Positions 26,696 to 36,227 of a stretch of 64,000 bases of DNA are shown piece after piece. A program made the translations under genes and the position numbers. Each line of letters begins with the position of its first letter. Within the stretch, counting starts at the first letter, position 1. This stretch comes from Thermoleophilaceae bacterium. Lineage in GTDB: Bacteria; Actinomycetota; Thermoleophilia; Solirubrobacterales; Thermoleophilaceae. The notes below the pieces were generated by a model. That model did no database searches. It had not been told where the DNA came from and worked only from the letters and a program-made list of their open reading frames with translations. Location of the stretch: assembly GCA_030446485.1 (NCBI GenBank), contig JAUJNF010000003.1:163570-227569 (forward strand), written 5' to 3'.

Positions 26696-26824
26696 ACCTC
26701 CATTGGACGCTCGGACTAGTCTGCTCGGCTCTTTCTCCGGTTCCCCCGGGCTCGGCCGATATCTGATCCAGGCCACGGACCGGCGGACATCCGCCGAAGG
26801 CCATAAAGGGTCAAGGAGGACCTG

Positions 26825-27022
26825 ATGAGCACGAGAGCGACCAACGAAGAGCTGCTCGCCATGCTGGCGCGCGACCAGTACCGCGTGGACGCCCAGGCCG
26901 TCGCCGAGGCCATGCTTCGGCGACGCGGCCCGGACCCGTTTCAGCTCATCGGACTGCCGCCCTCACAGGTGCTCGAACCCGCTGAGATCGAGGCTTCTGC
27001 CGTCCCCGCTTCGAAGCACTAG
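26825..27022 (+). CDS. Small conserved-looking hypothetical protein
   Basis: A 65-residue protein with a strong AGGAGG 5 nt before the ATG. The N-terminal two thirds look like paired helices ([27 protein letters not shown]), with a proline-rich end. It resembles small anti-sigma or FlgM-like proteins in shape only. Its last 60 nt overlap the 3' end of thiL on the opposite strand. Confidence 0.6.
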   Translation: MSTRATNEELLAMLARDQYRVDAQAVAEAMLRRRGPDPFQLIGLPPSQVLEPAEIEASAVPASKH

Positions 27023-27955
27023 GCCGCCTCCGGAGGTCACCCGACCGATCCAGGTGAGGCGCGATCCGCCCGCCGCCCGCTCGAGGTCCGAGCGGCACTC
27101 GGGCGGTGCTGTGAACAGCAGCTCGTAGTCCTCGCCGCCGGTGACCGCCAGCTGGGCCGGGTCCCGGTCGGCGGCCTCCGCCACTTCGGCCACGCCGTCG
27201 TCGAGCGGCAGCGTGTCGAGTTCGACCGCGACGGCCACCCCGCTCGCGTCGGCCAGGTGCCGGGCGTCGGTGGCGATCCCGTCGCTCACGTCGATCATCG
27301 CCGAGGCACCCGTCGTGGCCAGCGCCCGCCCGAGCGCGAGGCGAGGCTCCGGGCGGCGGTGGCGTTCGAGTAGGGCGTCCCTGGTGGCGCGCGGAAGGGT
27401 CGCCTCGAGGCCCTGCAGCAGCAGCAGCCCGGCGGCCGACCCCCCGAGCTGCCCCGTGACTCCGACCAGATCGCCGGCGCGAGCGCCATCGCGGTAGGCG
27501 AGTGCCTCGGCCGAGTCGGCCCAGCCGACCACGGTCACGGTGACCACGAGCTCGGAGGCCGACACCACATCCCCGCCGGCGATCGTCGCGCCCGTGCGGT
27601 CGGCGAGATCGGCCATGCCCTCCACGAGCTCCAGCGCGCGGGCAGGCCCGAGCGCCGGGGGCACCGCCAGCGACACGTAGGCCTCGCCGCACCAGGCCCC
27701 CATCGCCGCGAGATCCGACAGGGCGGCGCCGAGCGCCTTGTGGCCGGCGTCGGCCGGCGAGTGGGTCGCCAGGCTCAGGTGCACGCCCTCGACCACCGTG
27801 TCGATCGACGTGACCGCGAACTTTCCCGCCCGCGTGACCGCCGCGTCGTCGCCAGGGCCGCGGACCAGGCCGTCGGGCGGCGGTCGCCGGCCGAGCCGGC
27901 GCGCTATCGCCGCGATCAGCTCGCGCTCGCCGCGCGGTTCGCTCTGCGCGGACAC
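26963..27955 (-). CDS. thiL: Thiamine-monophosphate kinase
   Basis: 330 residues of the PurM/ThiL fold, phosphorylating thiamine monophosphate to the diphosphate cofactor. Signatures are [47 protein letters not shown] (in part), [17 protein letters not shown] and [14 protein letters not shown] 27955 starts right at the family N terminus; longer frames run into the divergent gene 17 nt away. No other thi gene is nearby. Confidence 0.93.
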   Translation of the reverse strand: MSAQSEPRGERELIAAIARRLGRRPPPDGLVRGPGDDAAVTRAGKFAVTSIDTVVEGVHLSLATHSPADAGHKALGAALSDLAAMGAWCGEAYVSLAVPPALGPARALELVEGMADLADRTGATIAGGDVVSASELVVTVTVVGWADSAEALAYRDGARAGDLVGVTGQLGGSAAGLLLLQGLEATLPRATRDALLERHRRPEPRLALGRALATTGASAMIDVSDGIATDARHLADASGVAVAVELDTLPLDDGVAEVAEAADRDPAQLAVTGGEDYELLFTAPPECRSDLERAAGGSRLTWIGRVTSGGGLVLRSGDGRSLDLSGFEHL

Positions 27956-27958
27956 GGA

Positions 27959-27964
27959 TACATT
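27959..27964 (+). promoter_or_regulatory. TACATT -10 hexamer, leaderless
   Basis: TACATT ends 8 nt before GTG 27973, inside the 17-nt gap between divergent starts. Confidence 0.45.
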
Positions 27965-27972
27965 GTGCCCCG

Positions 27973-29001
27973 GTGCCCGTGAACTCTCCCAGTGCCCCGG
28001 CCCGAGGAGAAGGGCCCCCCGATCCGACGCTCCTCGAGCGCGCGGGCACCGCGGCCGCGGCCGTGGGCACGGTCGGCACCGGGAGCCCGCGCCGGCGCGG
28101 AGCCGTGCAGGCCGCCCTGCTCGCACTGGTCGCGGCGTTCCTCGTCGGCTTCCTCGTCACGCAGTGGGGGCGGCTGCCGGACTTCGACTGGCGCCTGCAC
28201 CTCGGCTGGCTGGCCCTGTCGATGGCGGCCATCAGCGTCTTCTACGCGCTCCAGGGCGAGCTCTGGAGGTGGATCCTCCGCGAGCTCGGGGAGGAGCTGC
28301 CACCCGTCCAGGCGCGCGCGATCTGGGGGAAGTCGGTCCTGGCGCGGTACGTGCCCACCAGTGCGCTGATGGTGGTGGGCCGGGTGGTGATGGCCGAGCG
28401 ACATGGCGTGTCGAAGCGCGTCTGCCTGGCCAGCATCGCCTACGAGCTCGGCATCGCCGTGGCCACCGCGGTGATGGTGGGTGCCTACTTCGCCATGCAG
28501 CTGCCGGTGCTCGAGGACCACGCCGCCCGCTACGCGATCCTGCTCCTCATCCCCGCCGCGCTCGCCGGCCTGCACCCGCGCATCTTCGGGCCGGCGGCGA
28601 ACTTCGGCCTGCGCAAGCTGGGCCGCGACCCCCTGCCGAGGACCATGCCGTTCGGCCGCGTGCTCGTGTTCTCGCTGGGCTATCTCGTGGTCTGGGTGTC
28701 GATCGGCGTCGGGGTGTTCGCCTTCGCCTCCGCGCTGCATCCCGTGGAGGCCACCGACTTCCCCTACATCGCCGCGTCCTACTCGGTCGCGTTCTGCGTG
28801 GCGGTGCTCACCTTCGTGGTGCCCGGCGGCCTCGGAACGCGCGAGGCGGCGCTTGCCACGGCGCTCAACGTGGTCCTCCCGGGCGCCGTGGCCACCGCCA
28901 TCGCGGTGGCGTTCCGCCTGGTCCAGACGGCGATCGAGCTGCTCTACGTCGGCTCGGTCACGCTGCTCGCGCGGCGTGCGACGCGCGAGCGTCGACCCTA
29001 G
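27973..29001 (+). CDS. UPF0104 / LPG-synthase TM-type membrane protein
   Basis: A 342-residue integral membrane protein with about eight helices. It starts after a 45-residue soluble Pro/Ala leader. Typical family features are [33 protein letters not shown] and the C-terminal [18 protein letters not shown]. The family holds flippase and lipid-modifying proteins, including the membrane half of lysyl-phosphatidylglycerol synthase. Here the aminoacyl-transfer domain is absent, so a lipid or polyprenol flippase-like role is the best guess. Confidence 0.85.
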   Translation: MPVNSPSAPARGEGPPDPTLLERAGTAAAAVGTVGTGSPRRRGAVQAALLALVAAFLVGFLVTQWGRLPDFDWRLHLGWLALSMAAISVFYALQGELWRWILRELGEELPPVQARAIWGKSVLARYVPTSALMVVGRVVMAERHGVSKRVCLASIAYELGIAVATAVMVGAYFAMQLPVLEDHAARYAILLLIPAALAGLHPRIFGPAANFGLRKLGRDPLPRTMPFGRVLVFSLGYLVVWVSIGVGVFAFASALHPVEATDFPYIAASYSVAFCVAVLTFVVPGGLGTREAALATALNVVLPGAVATAIAVAFRLVQTAIELLYVGSVTLLARRATRERRP

Positions 29002-29011
29002 TGCCCTGCCC

Positions 29012-31207
29012 CTAGTCCTGCGGAACCGGCGCGCCGCCGCCCGGAGCACCGCCGCCGCTTGGCGGTGCGGGCGCCCCGCCACCCGGGGCGGGCGGCGGAG
29101 CCACGGGCGCCGGCGTCTCGGGCGCGACCGGGGCCTGCGGCTGCTGCGGCGGTGCCGAGTACACACGCGGGTCGTAGCCGCTGTAGCCACCGCCACCGCC
29201 CGCCGAGCCGTCGCCGTAGGCCGTGCCGGGTACCTCGGAGTTGTACGAGGGCCGCCTGGTGGTGGCGTTGTCGCCGTAGAACGGTGAGAACGTGGCGGGG
29301 TTCTCGGGCGGCGGGAACGAGTCGCAGTCCGTGCCCTTGGCGACCGTCATGAAGTCGTTCCAGATCATGGCCGGGAACGTGCCGCCCGCGACGTCGATGC
29401 CGTGCACGCCGCGCATCTCCTGCAGGGCGTTCGGGTACCCGACCCAGACCGAGGTGGCGAGCTTCGGCGTGTAGCCGACGAACCACGCGTCGTTGAAGTT
29501 GTCGGTGGTGCCGGTCTTGCCCGCGGCCGGACAGCCGACGCTCGCCTTGGTGCCGGTGCCCGACTGCACGTTCTGCTCGAGGATCTTCGTTACCTCGTAG
29601 GCCACGCCGTCCGGGAAGACGCGCTTACGCTCCGGCTTGCCCAGGTCGTCGCTCGTGCCGTCCGGGAACTCGACGCGCCTGATCGCCTTCGGGACGTTGC
29701 GGATGCCACCGGAGGCGAGCGTCGCGTAGGCGTTCGACATCTCGAGCGGCGAGACGCCGAGGCGCAGGCCGCCGAGGCCCTCCGAGGGCACCGAGTCGAG
29801 CTTGGTGGTGATGCCCATCAGCTTGGCCGTCTCCGTGATCTCCTCGGGACCGAGATCCACGTCCAGCTGTGCGTACACCGTGTTGTCGGACTTGAGGGTG
29901 GCCTGCACCAGGTCCATGCTGCCGCCGTAGGACTCGTCGTAGGTCTGGACCTTCCACGGACCGTAGCCCTCGATGTCGAGCGTGAGCGGCTTGGAGGTGT
30001 AGAAGGTCGAGCGCGGATCGACGCCCTTGCGGATGGCCGTGGCCAGCACCATCGTCTTGAACGCCGAACCGGGCTGGCGGTGCCCCTGCGCGGCGAGGTT
30101 GAAGCTGCGGTCGCCATAGGTGCCGCTCGAGGCCATCGCCCTGATGTACCCGTTCGCGGGGTCGATCGCGACGACCGCCGAGCTCGGGTCGCCGGGCAGG
30201 TTGAGCTGGCCGTTGATCGCATTGCGGCCCGCCTCCTGGAGGTCGGGATCGATCGTGGTGTGCACCTTCAGGCCACCGCGCCGGTAGGGACCCGCGCCGT
30301 ACTTCTCGATCAGCTGCTCGGTGACGTAGTCGAAGAAGTAGGGCTCGCGCTTCTCGGTGTAGCGGTTGCCCTGCTTCAGGCCGAGCGGCGCCTGCAGCGC
30401 GCGGGTGGCCCGCGCCTCCGACAGCATGCCGATCGACTGCATCCGCGCGATCACCTCGTTACGGCGCTCGATGGCGGCCGACGGGTTGCGGAACGGGTTG
30501 TACTGCGAGGGCGCCTGCGGCAGGCCGGCGAGCAACGCCGACTCGGGCAGGGTCAGCTCGCGCGCGGGCTTCGAGAAATAAGTTTGCGCCGCCGCCTCGA
30601 TGCCGAGCGCGGTGCGACCGTTGACGGTGCCGTACGGGACCGAGTTGAGGTACTCGGTGAGGATCCAGTCCTTGCCGGCGCGCCCGTCGTGCTCCTCCTC
30701 GAGCTCCTGAGCCAGCTTGGCCTCGCGGATCTTGCGGTCGAAGTTGCGCTGGGCGTCCTTGATGTAGAGGGCGCGGACCAGCTGCTGGGTGATCGTCGAG
30801 CCGCCCTGCACCGTCTTGCCGGAGGTCACGTTCTCCACGCCCGCGCGCACAATGGCCTCGTAGTCGACGCCCTCGTGCTCGTAGAAGCGCTCGTCCTCGA
30901 TCGCCACCGTGGCGTCACGCATCGCCTGGGGCATCTGCTTCTGGCTGAGGGGCGTGCGAATCTCGTCGGACTGCACGTATCCGAGCCGCGAGCCGTCGGC
31001 GGCGTAGATCACCGAGCTCTCGCCCTTCTCGATCGGGGCGCTGTCGTCGATCCCCGGGGCGCGTGCCGCGGTGGCCGCCACGAAGCCGACCACCGACAGG
31101 GCGCCGATGCCGATCGCCGACAGGACGAGGATGACCGCGAGCGACAGAGGGCCGCGAGCCCGCGTGCGGCCTCGACCTCGGCGTGATTGTCGCTGACGGT
31201 GGCTCAT
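29012..31207 (-). CDS. Class A penicillin-binding protein (PBP1A-type)
   Basis: A 731-residue bifunctional peptidoglycan synthase. A basic cytoplasmic leader and one membrane anchor (about 23-48) precede the GT51 domain with AIEDERFYEHEGVD and QGGSTITQQLVR. The transpeptidase domain follows, with SxxK in GSAFKTM (about 380), SDN in KSDNTVY and KTG in AGKTGTTDN (about 564). The C-terminal 90 residues are Gly/Pro-rich. It acts at the outer face of the membrane in cell-wall growth. It is convergent with the UPF0104 gene, only 10 nt away. Confidence 0.95.
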   Translation of the reverse strand: MSHRQRQSRRGRGRTRARGPLSLAVILVLSAIGIGALSVVGFVAATAARAPGIDDSAPIEKGESSVIYAADGSRLGYVQSDEIRTPLSQKQMPQAMRDATVAIEDERFYEHEGVDYEAIVRAGVENVTSGKTVQGGSTITQQLVRALYIKDAQRNFDRKIREAKLAQELEEEHDGRAGKDWILTEYLNSVPYGTVNGRTALGIEAAAQTYFSKPARELTLPESALLAGLPQAPSQYNPFRNPSAAIERRNEVIARMQSIGMLSEARATRALQAPLGLKQGNRYTEKREPYFFDYVTEQLIEKYGAGPYRRGGLKVHTTIDPDLQEAGRNAINGQLNLPGDPSSAVVAIDPANGYIRAMASSGTYGDRSFNLAAQGHRQPGSAFKTMVLATAIRKGVDPRSTFYTSKPLTLDIEGYGPWKVQTYDESYGGSMDLVQATLKSDNTVYAQLDVDLGPEEITETAKLMGITTKLDSVPSEGLGGLRLGVSPLEMSNAYATLASGGIRNVPKAIRRVEFPDGTSDDLGKPERKRVFPDGVAYEVTKILEQNVQSGTGTKASVGCPAAGKTGTTDNFNDAWFVGYTPKLATSVWVGYPNALQEMRGVHGIDVAGGTFPAMIWNDFMTVAKGTDCDSFPPPENPATFSPFYGDNATTRRPSYNSEVPGTAYGDGSAGGGGGYSGYDPRVYSAPPQQPQAPVAPETPAPVAPPPAPGGGAPAPPSGGGAPGGGAPVPQD

Positions 31208-31266
31208 GAACAGAGCGAGGTAACGCGACGAGGTCCGGCCTCGGCGCGTTCAGGGCCAGCTGCGCC

Positions 31267-32058
31267 CTACTTCGCGGGCACGAAGGATAGACCCTCGGTG
31301 CGGAGCCGTTCGAGGCACTCGGCACGAAGCTCGGCCTCGACGCCTGCGCGTTCCGCGGGGCTCGCGGCCCACGCTCCCACCGACAGCCGTATGCCGTCAC
31401 GCTCCACCTCGGCCACCACGGCCTCCAGCTCGGGGCGATCGGCGAGCACGGCCAGAGCGCGGGCGGCGTCGGCGTAGGGTGGGATCCACAGCGAGACCTC
31501 CACGTGCACGCGCGGGTCGACGATCGTGTGGTTCTCGAGCGTGCTCGAGGCCAGTCGCTCGTTGGGCACGATCAGCCGGCGTCCGTCCCCAAGGCGCATG
31601 TAGGTGTAGTTCAGGCGCAGGTCCTCAACCGTGCCGGTCTGCTCCTCGAAGGTGACGAGGTCTCCGACCCGAATTGGTTGGGTGATGGCCAAGACGACTC
31701 CCGCCACCGCGTTGGCGAGCACCTGGCGTGCGGCGAAGCCCACCACCAGGCCGAGGACCGCCGAGGAGGCGAGCACCCCCGTGGTCAGGCGCCTGATCGC
31801 CGCGAACTCGCTGAGCGCCAGCGCCACCCCGATCACGATGATGGCGGCGAACACGAGGCGCCGCAGCAGGCGCAGCCGCGTGCCCGTCTCGGGAGACAGC
31901 TCGCCGGTCGCGAGAGCGCTCGTGAGCCGGCGGTCCCGCGCCGCCAGCGTTCGGTCGACCGCCTTAGCCAGCACTATGGAGAGGAGCAATGTTCCGCCCG
32001 CCACCAGCTCCCTGCGATATTCCTCCACGAACGTGGCGGCGAGTGGAAGCTCGGGCAT
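31267..32058 (-). CDS. MscS-family mechanosensitive channel
   Basis: A 263-residue small-conductance channel protein. An N-terminal helix, then TM segments (LVFAAIIVIGVALAL), the pore helix ASSAVLGLVVGFAARQVLANAVAGVVLA, the beta domain IRVGDLVTFEEQTGTVEDL and VPNERLASSTLENH are all standard. It opens under membrane tension on osmotic downshock. ATG 32058 is chosen; GTG 32106 upstream is possible. The ATG overlaps the ATG of the divergent HAD gene in a CATG. Confidence 0.9.
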   Translation of the reverse strand: MPELPLAATFVEEYRRELVAGGTLLLSIVLAKAVDRTLAARDRRLTSALATGELSPETGTRLRLLRRLVFAAIIVIGVALALSEFAAIRRLTTGVLASSAVLGLVVGFAARQVLANAVAGVVLAITQPIRVGDLVTFEEQTGTVEDLRLNYTYMRLGDGRRLIVPNERLASSTLENHTIVDPRVHVEVSLWIPPYADAARALAVLADRPELEAVVAEVERDGIRLSVGAWAASPAERAGVEAELRAECLERLRTEGLSFVPAK

Positions 32059-32749
32059 GACTTCGCGGCAGGCTATCTCCGGCGTGCTGCTCGACGCGTT
32101 CGGCACGCTGGTGCGCCTGGAGACGCCCGGCCCGCGCCTACGCGACGGGCTCAGGCGGCTGGCCGGCGTCGAGGTCTCCGAGGAGGCCGCCGCGACGGCC
32201 TTCCAGGCGGAGATCGCCTACTACCTCGAGCACCATCTGGAGGGTCGTGACGAACGGTCGCTGTCCGAGCTGCGCGACCGCTGCGCGGGCGTGATCGCCT
32301 CGTCCCTCGGGCTCGAGGACGCGGATCCCGCCGCCGTCCGCGAGGCGATGCTCGACGCCATCCACTTCTCCTCCCAACCGGACGCCGTCCCGGCCCTGCG
32401 CGAGCTGCGCACCCGCGGGCTCCGGCTGGTCGTGGTCAGCAACTGGGATCACTCGCTGCCCGACGTGCTCCGTCAGGCGGGCCTGCTGCCGCTGATCGAC
32501 GGGGTGGTGTCTTCCGCGGTCGTCGGCGCGGCCAAGCCGGACCCGGAGCCCTTCAGCGCCGGTCTCGAGCTGGTGCGCTCGGCGCCCGCTCAGGCGTTGC
32601 ACGTCGGCGACTCGCTGGAGCACGACGTGATGGGCGCCCGCGCGGCCGGCATCCACGCCGTGCTGCTCGAGCGGGAGGGCGGCGCCCGCGGCGCGGCCGC
32701 CGGCGTGCCGAGCATCAGCTCGCTCGCCGAGCTGTCCTCCGTAGTCTGA
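32057..32749 (+). CDS. HAD-superfamily hydrolase
   Basis: A 230-residue HAD phosphatase-like enzyme. Motif I is LLDAFGTLV with the second Asp replaced (DxF rather than DxD), motif II VVVSNWDHS, motif III AKPDPEPF and motif IV HVGDSLEHDVMGARAAG. A helical cap lies between I and II. The missing second Asp of motif I resembles the REG-2/HDHD3-like and haloacid dehalogenase branch. ATG 32057 overlaps the divergent mscS start; GTG 32084 is an alternative. Confidence 0.87.
   Translation: MTSRQAISGVLLDAFGTLVRLETPGPRLRDGLRRLAGVEVSEEAAATAFQAEIAYYLEHHLEGRDERSLSELRDRCAGVIASSLGLEDADPAAVREAMLDAIHFSSQPDAVPALRELRTRGLRLVVVSNWDHSLPDVLRQAGLLPLIDGVVSSAVVGAAKPDPEPFSAGLELVRSAPAQALHVGDSLEHDVMGARAAGIHAVLLEREGGARGAAAGVPSISSLAELSSVV
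32070..32075 (-). promoter_or_regulatory. TAGCCT -10 hexamer upstream of mscS
   Basis: Minus-strand TAGCCT ends 11 nt before ATG 32058. It would lie inside the coding start of the divergent HAD gene. Confidence 0.3.
32742..32747 (+). promoter_or_regulatory. TAGTCT -10 hexamer, leaderless
   Basis: TAGTCT ends 7 nt before ATG 32755 and overlaps the HAD stop region. Confidence 0.5.
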
Positions 32750-32754
32750 GCGGG

Positions 32755-33606
32755 ATGGCCTACCCATACCCGCTGCCGGCTCCGGCTCCGCCGCCCGACC
32801 CCCCGGAACGACCCGAGGGGGTGAGCCCGTGGCCGCGCTGGCCGGCCTGGTTCGCCCCGGTGGGCTTCATCGGGGGGATCGTGGTGGCCGGCGCCCTGGT
32901 CGTGCCGCTCAGCATCGTGGCGGGCGCCCTGGAACTGGAGGAGTCGCCGGGCTTCATCCTCGGCAGCCAGGTCATCTTCTACGCGGCGCTGATCGCCTCC
33001 GGGGTGTTCCTCGCCTCGCGCATCGTCAGGCCGCGGCTGTGGCACTTCGGCCTGCGCCGCACGCGCTTCTGGCCGGCGGTGGGCTGGGCCGCCGTGACCC
33101 TGTTCGCCTACTACGTGTTCGTCGCCGCATACTCGGCGATCGTGGACGCCGAGGGCGACCAGACCGTGGTCGAGGACCTCGGCGCCGACGACAGCACGGC
33201 GGCGCTCATCATCGGCGGGGTCGTGGTGGTGGTGCTCGCGCCCATCGCCGAGGAGATCTTCTTCCGCGGGTTCTTCTACCGGGCGCTGCGCACGCGCATG
33301 CGGTGGTGGTGGGCGGCGCTGATCGGCGGGACCGTGTTCGGGTCGATCCACTTCACCGGAGCCGACACGCTCCCGCTGCTGCCGGTGCTGGCCGCGCTCG
33401 GGGTGGGGTTCTGTCTGCTCTACGAGCGCACTGGCTCGCTATATCCGTGCATCGCCCTGCACGCCTTCAACAACACGATCGCCTACTCGGTGGAGACCAG
33501 CGACTACGGGGGCGTGGCCGCCGCCGTGCCGCTCGGGCTGGCCGTGATCGCGGGCTGCGCGGTCGTGCCGCGCTTCGTGGGGCGGAGGGCACCGGCTCTC
33601 GCCTGA
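32755..33606 (+). CDS. CPBP-family intramembrane glutamic protease
   Basis: A 283-residue Abi/CAAX-type membrane protein with about seven helices after a Pro-rich leader. The catalytic EExxxR motif is present as APIAEEIFFRGFFYR (E165, E166), followed by the His of FGSIHFTG and the HAFNN motif. The bacterial family includes processing and protective proteases with varied substrates. The target is unknown. Confidence 0.9.
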   Translation: MAYPYPLPAPAPPPDPPERPEGVSPWPRWPAWFAPVGFIGGIVVAGALVVPLSIVAGALELEESPGFILGSQVIFYAALIASGVFLASRIVRPRLWHFGLRRTRFWPAVGWAAVTLFAYYVFVAAYSAIVDAEGDQTVVEDLGADDSTAALIIGGVVVVVLAPIAEEIFFRGFFYRALRTRMRWWWAALIGGTVFGSIHFTGADTLPLLPVLAALGVGFCLLYERTGSLYPCIALHAFNNTIAYSVETSDYGGVAAAVPLGLAVIAGCAVVPRFVGRRAPALA

Positions 33607-33683
33607 GGTGTCGGCCGGCTGCGCCGCTGCGGAGCCGCCGCGACCCGCGCAGAAGTTTCGAGCGCACGACCCGCTCTGCCGAG

Positions 33684-33689
33684 TAAAGT
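33684..33689 (+). promoter_or_regulatory. TAAAGT -10 hexamer, leaderless
   Basis: TAAAGT ends 6 nt before ATG 33696. Confidence 0.5.
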
Positions 33690-33695
33690 GCGCGC

Positions 33696-34682
33696 ATGAA
33701 TCGCGCCGCCGCCCTCCTGGCCCTGCTGCTGCTTGCCGCTCCGCCGGCCGCGGCGCAGGAGCCCGCGACCGCTCCTCCCGCCGGCGCTCCTCCGGCGCAG
33801 TCCTCCGACACGTCATGGCTCCGGCTCAGCCTGCGCGCGGGGCTCGTCGACCGCGGCCGCACCTACGTCGGGCGCGGCCAGCGCCTCGTGGTGGACGGAG
33901 ACGTGCGCTCGTACATGCCCGGGCAGCGCGTGGTGGTCGAGCTGCAGCGCGGGAAGGCCACGGTGGCCACCAAGGTCGTGCCCATCCGGCGTGCCGCCCG
34001 GGGGCGCGGCAAGTTCGCGCTGCGGCTCAAGGCCGCGCGCACCGGCCGCTACACGATCCGCGCCGTTCACCGCGAGACGCGGACCCAGCGGTGGTTCGCG
34101 GGCCGGATGTCGCTACGGGCGGTGAGCCCCAAGAGCGGTCCCGGTTCCAGCGGTACCAACGTGCGGCTGCTGCAGCGCGGCCTGCGCTACCACGGCTACG
34201 TGGCGCCGCTGAACGGGCGCTTCGACTCCGCCACCGCCCGCGCGGTGCTCGCCTTCCGGAAGGTGAACGGGATGCAGCGCAACTCGCGCGCGAGCGGGCC
34301 CGTGTACGCGGCTCTGCTGCGCAAGAGCGGCGGCTTCCGCCTCCGCTATCCGGGGGCGGGAAAGCACGTGGAGTTCGACTGGTCGCGCCAGGTGCTCGTG
34401 CTGGCGCGCGGCGGCCGCGCCGAACGGATCTACCACACGTCGTCGGGCAAGCCGTCGACCCCGACGGTGTTCGGCACCTTCCGCTTTTACCGCAAGGACC
34501 CGGGCACCAACTCGCTCGGCATGGTCTACTCGAGCTACTTCATCCGCGGCTACGCCATCCACGGGTACAAGTCGGTGCCCACCTACCCTGCCAGTCACGG
34601 CTGCCTGCGGGTGCCGATACCCGACGCGGTGTCGATCTACAACTGGATCGACCACGGGGACACGATCTTCGCCTACCGCTGA
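33696..34682 (+). CDS. L,D-transpeptidase (YkuD) with peptidoglycan-binding domain
   Basis: A 328-residue secreted protein. The signal peptide (ALLALLLLAAPPAAAQ) is followed by a beta domain, a PG_binding_1 domain (NVRLLQRGLRYHGYVAPLNGRFD) and a C-terminal YkuD domain with the catalytic motif ASHGCLRV (C302) and upstream YAIHGY. Such enzymes make 3-3 crosslinks in peptidoglycan. It complements the PBP1A encoded 3 kb upstream. Confidence 0.93.
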   Translation: MNRAAALLALLLLAAPPAAAQEPATAPPAGAPPAQSSDTSWLRLSLRAGLVDRGRTYVGRGQRLVVDGDVRSYMPGQRVVVELQRGKATVATKVVPIRRAARGRGKFALRLKAARTGRYTIRAVHRETRTQRWFAGRMSLRAVSPKSGPGSSGTNVRLLQRGLRYHGYVAPLNGRFDSATARAVLAFRKVNGMQRNSRASGPVYAALLRKSGGFRLRYPGAGKHVEFDWSRQVLVLARGGRAERIYHTSSGKPSTPTVFGTFRFYRKDPGTNSLGMVYSSYFIRGYAIHGYKSVPTYPASHGCLRVPIPDAVSIYNWIDHGDTIFAYR

Positions 34683-34698
34683 GCGGCGGCGGCCTCGG

Positions 34699-35097
34699 TC
34701 AGAGGTTACGGGGCAGGAAGCCGGCAGCGATCGTCAGCAGCAGCCCGTAGAGCAGCAGTCCGATTGCCCCCGGCACCAGCCGCTGGACCCAGATGCTGCC
34801 CGAGTCGACGATGCCGGCGAACGGGCTCAGGATGAGGTCGTCGGCGTCGTCGATGAGCTCGCGGACCGCGCCGTGGTCCCGCTCCCGGCGCCGCTCGGCC
34901 GGCTCGACGGGAGCCACCTTCTTCGGCTCGTCGGCCCCCCGGGCGCGGCGGTCGGGGCCGATGCGGCTGTCGCGGACCTTCTCCTGCTGGCTCTCGGATC
35001 CCCCGCGGATCTCGTCGACCGCGAAGAGGCCGAAGCTCACGAGGATTACCGCCGTGAGGGCGATGGCGAGGATGCGCAGCGGCTTGGATATCACCAC
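34699..35097 (-). CDS. Two-span membrane protein of unknown function
   Basis: About 132 residues. It has an N-terminal helix (ILAIALTAVILVSFGLFAV), a charged middle (QQEKVRDSRIGPDRRARGADEPKK) and a C-terminal hydrophobic hairpin (LVPGAIGLLLYGLLLTIAAGFLP). Two adjacent GTG codons (35097 and 35094) are the candidate starts, since they precede the conserved-looking SKPLRIL. The family is not recognised. Confidence 0.6.
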   Translation of the reverse strand: MVISKPLRILAIALTAVILVSFGLFAVDEIRGGSESQQEKVRDSRIGPDRRARGADEPKKVAPVEPAERRRERDHGAVRELIDDADDLILSPFAGIVDSGSIWVQRLVPGAIGLLLYGLLLTIAAGFLPRNL

Positions 35098-35238
35098 TGC
35101 GATGTTTCGGCCCCGGGGGGTGGAGTCCTTCGGCGACCGCGGTGAGCCTCGAGGCCGGGCCCCGAGCGAGGACGTCGATCGATTGGACGCTCCTGGACCC
35201 CGTAGGGTCTGAAACCGTCCAGTCGTTCGTCGTTTCCG

Positions 35239-35808
35239 ATGGTTCCCGCTATCCCCCCCACCGACGCGCGCGAGCGCCTGATCGCCGAGCTCCGCGAGCA
35301 CGCTCTGGTGCTCGGCGAGGTGACCCTCACCAGCGGTCGGACCGCCCAGTACTACGTGGATGCCAAGCGGGCGATCCTGCGTCCGCCGGGGTTTCGGGCC
35401 CTGGGGGAGCTGGTGGCCGAGGAGGCGCACTCCCATCGCGCCACCGCCGTCGGCGGCCTGACCATGGGCGCGGATCCGGTGGCCTGCGCGGCGCTTGCCG
35501 CCGGAGCCGACGTGCGCGCCTTCTTCGTGCGCAAGGAGAAGAAGGCGCACGGGCTGCAGCGCTGGATCGAGGGCCCTCCGCTCGCGGCCGGGGAGCGCTG
35601 CCTGGTGGTCGAGGACGTGGTCACCACCGGTGGCTCGACGGTGACGGCGATCGAACGCGTTCGAGAGGAGGGCCTCGCCGTGGTGGGCGTGGTGTCGGTG
35701 CTCGATCGGCTGGCCGGTGGGCGGGAGGCGATCGAGGCTGCCGCTGAGGCGCCCTACCGGGCACTCGTGACCATCGACGACATCTATCCGGAGCGGCCGG
35801 ATCGGTGA
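35239..35808 (+). CDS. pyrE: Orotate phosphoribosyltransferase
   Basis: A 189-residue type I phosphoribosyltransferase that makes OMP from orotate and PRPP. It has LTSGRTAQYYVDAKRAIL, the catalytic-loop FVRKEKKAHG and the PRPP motif CLVVEDVVTTGGST. Length is normal for the bacterial OPRT. It works next to dihydroorotate dehydrogenase, whose gene is at 57-58 kb. Confidence 0.95.
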   Translation: MVPAIPPTDARERLIAELREHALVLGEVTLTSGRTAQYYVDAKRAILRPPGFRALGELVAEEAHSHRATAVGGLTMGADPVACAALAAGADVRAFFVRKEKKAHGLQRWIEGPPLAAGERCLVVEDVVTTGGSTVTAIERVREEGLAVVGVVSVLDRLAGGREAIEAAAEAPYRALVTIDDIYPERPDR

Positions 35809-35869
35809 TGCGGACGCCGAAACGTATGGTTGGGGCCTCGCCCCCGGCCTCGACAAGGACTCAACGCGC

Positions 35870-36106
35870 ATGAAACGCGATCGGCACGTTCCTCACCTCT
35901 GCCCGACCTGCGACGGACCGCTGACGGCCGCCAACTATTGCACCCGCTGCTCGAAGGAGATCGCCGCGGACGAGCTGCCGGTGACGAGGCGCGCTCCGAC
36001 GAGCAGCCCGGAGGACGTGAAGGAGCCGGTGGCCGAGCGCCTGATGGCGAAGCTCCCGGGCAAGCTCGGGGAGCGCGTGCGGGACAGGTACGGCTCGGAC
36101 TCCTGA
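35870..36106 (+). CDS. Small zinc-ribbon protein
   Basis: A 78-residue protein with CPTC (about 11-14) and CTRC (about 24-27) knuckles near the N terminus and a basic helical end (VAERLMAKLPGKLGERVRDRYG). A TATGGT hexamer lies about 40 nt upstream. The role is unknown. Confidence 0.65.
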   Translation: MKRDRHVPHLCPTCDGPLTAANYCTRCSKEIAADELPVTRRAPTSSPEDVKEPVAERLMAKLPGKLGERVRDRYGSDS

Positions 36107-36116
36107 TCGCCCCCAA

Positions 36117-36190
<74 letters not shown>

Positions 36191-36227
36191 CCGTTCAACA
36201 GGGGCAACGATAGTCCCGCGACGGGGC

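Noticed and set aside
22597..26703. A 1368-residue minus-strand open frame
   Set aside because: Only the part to 24042 matches a protein family (histidine kinase); the rest is the GC-rich shadow of the response regulator and the plus-strand M28-like gene.
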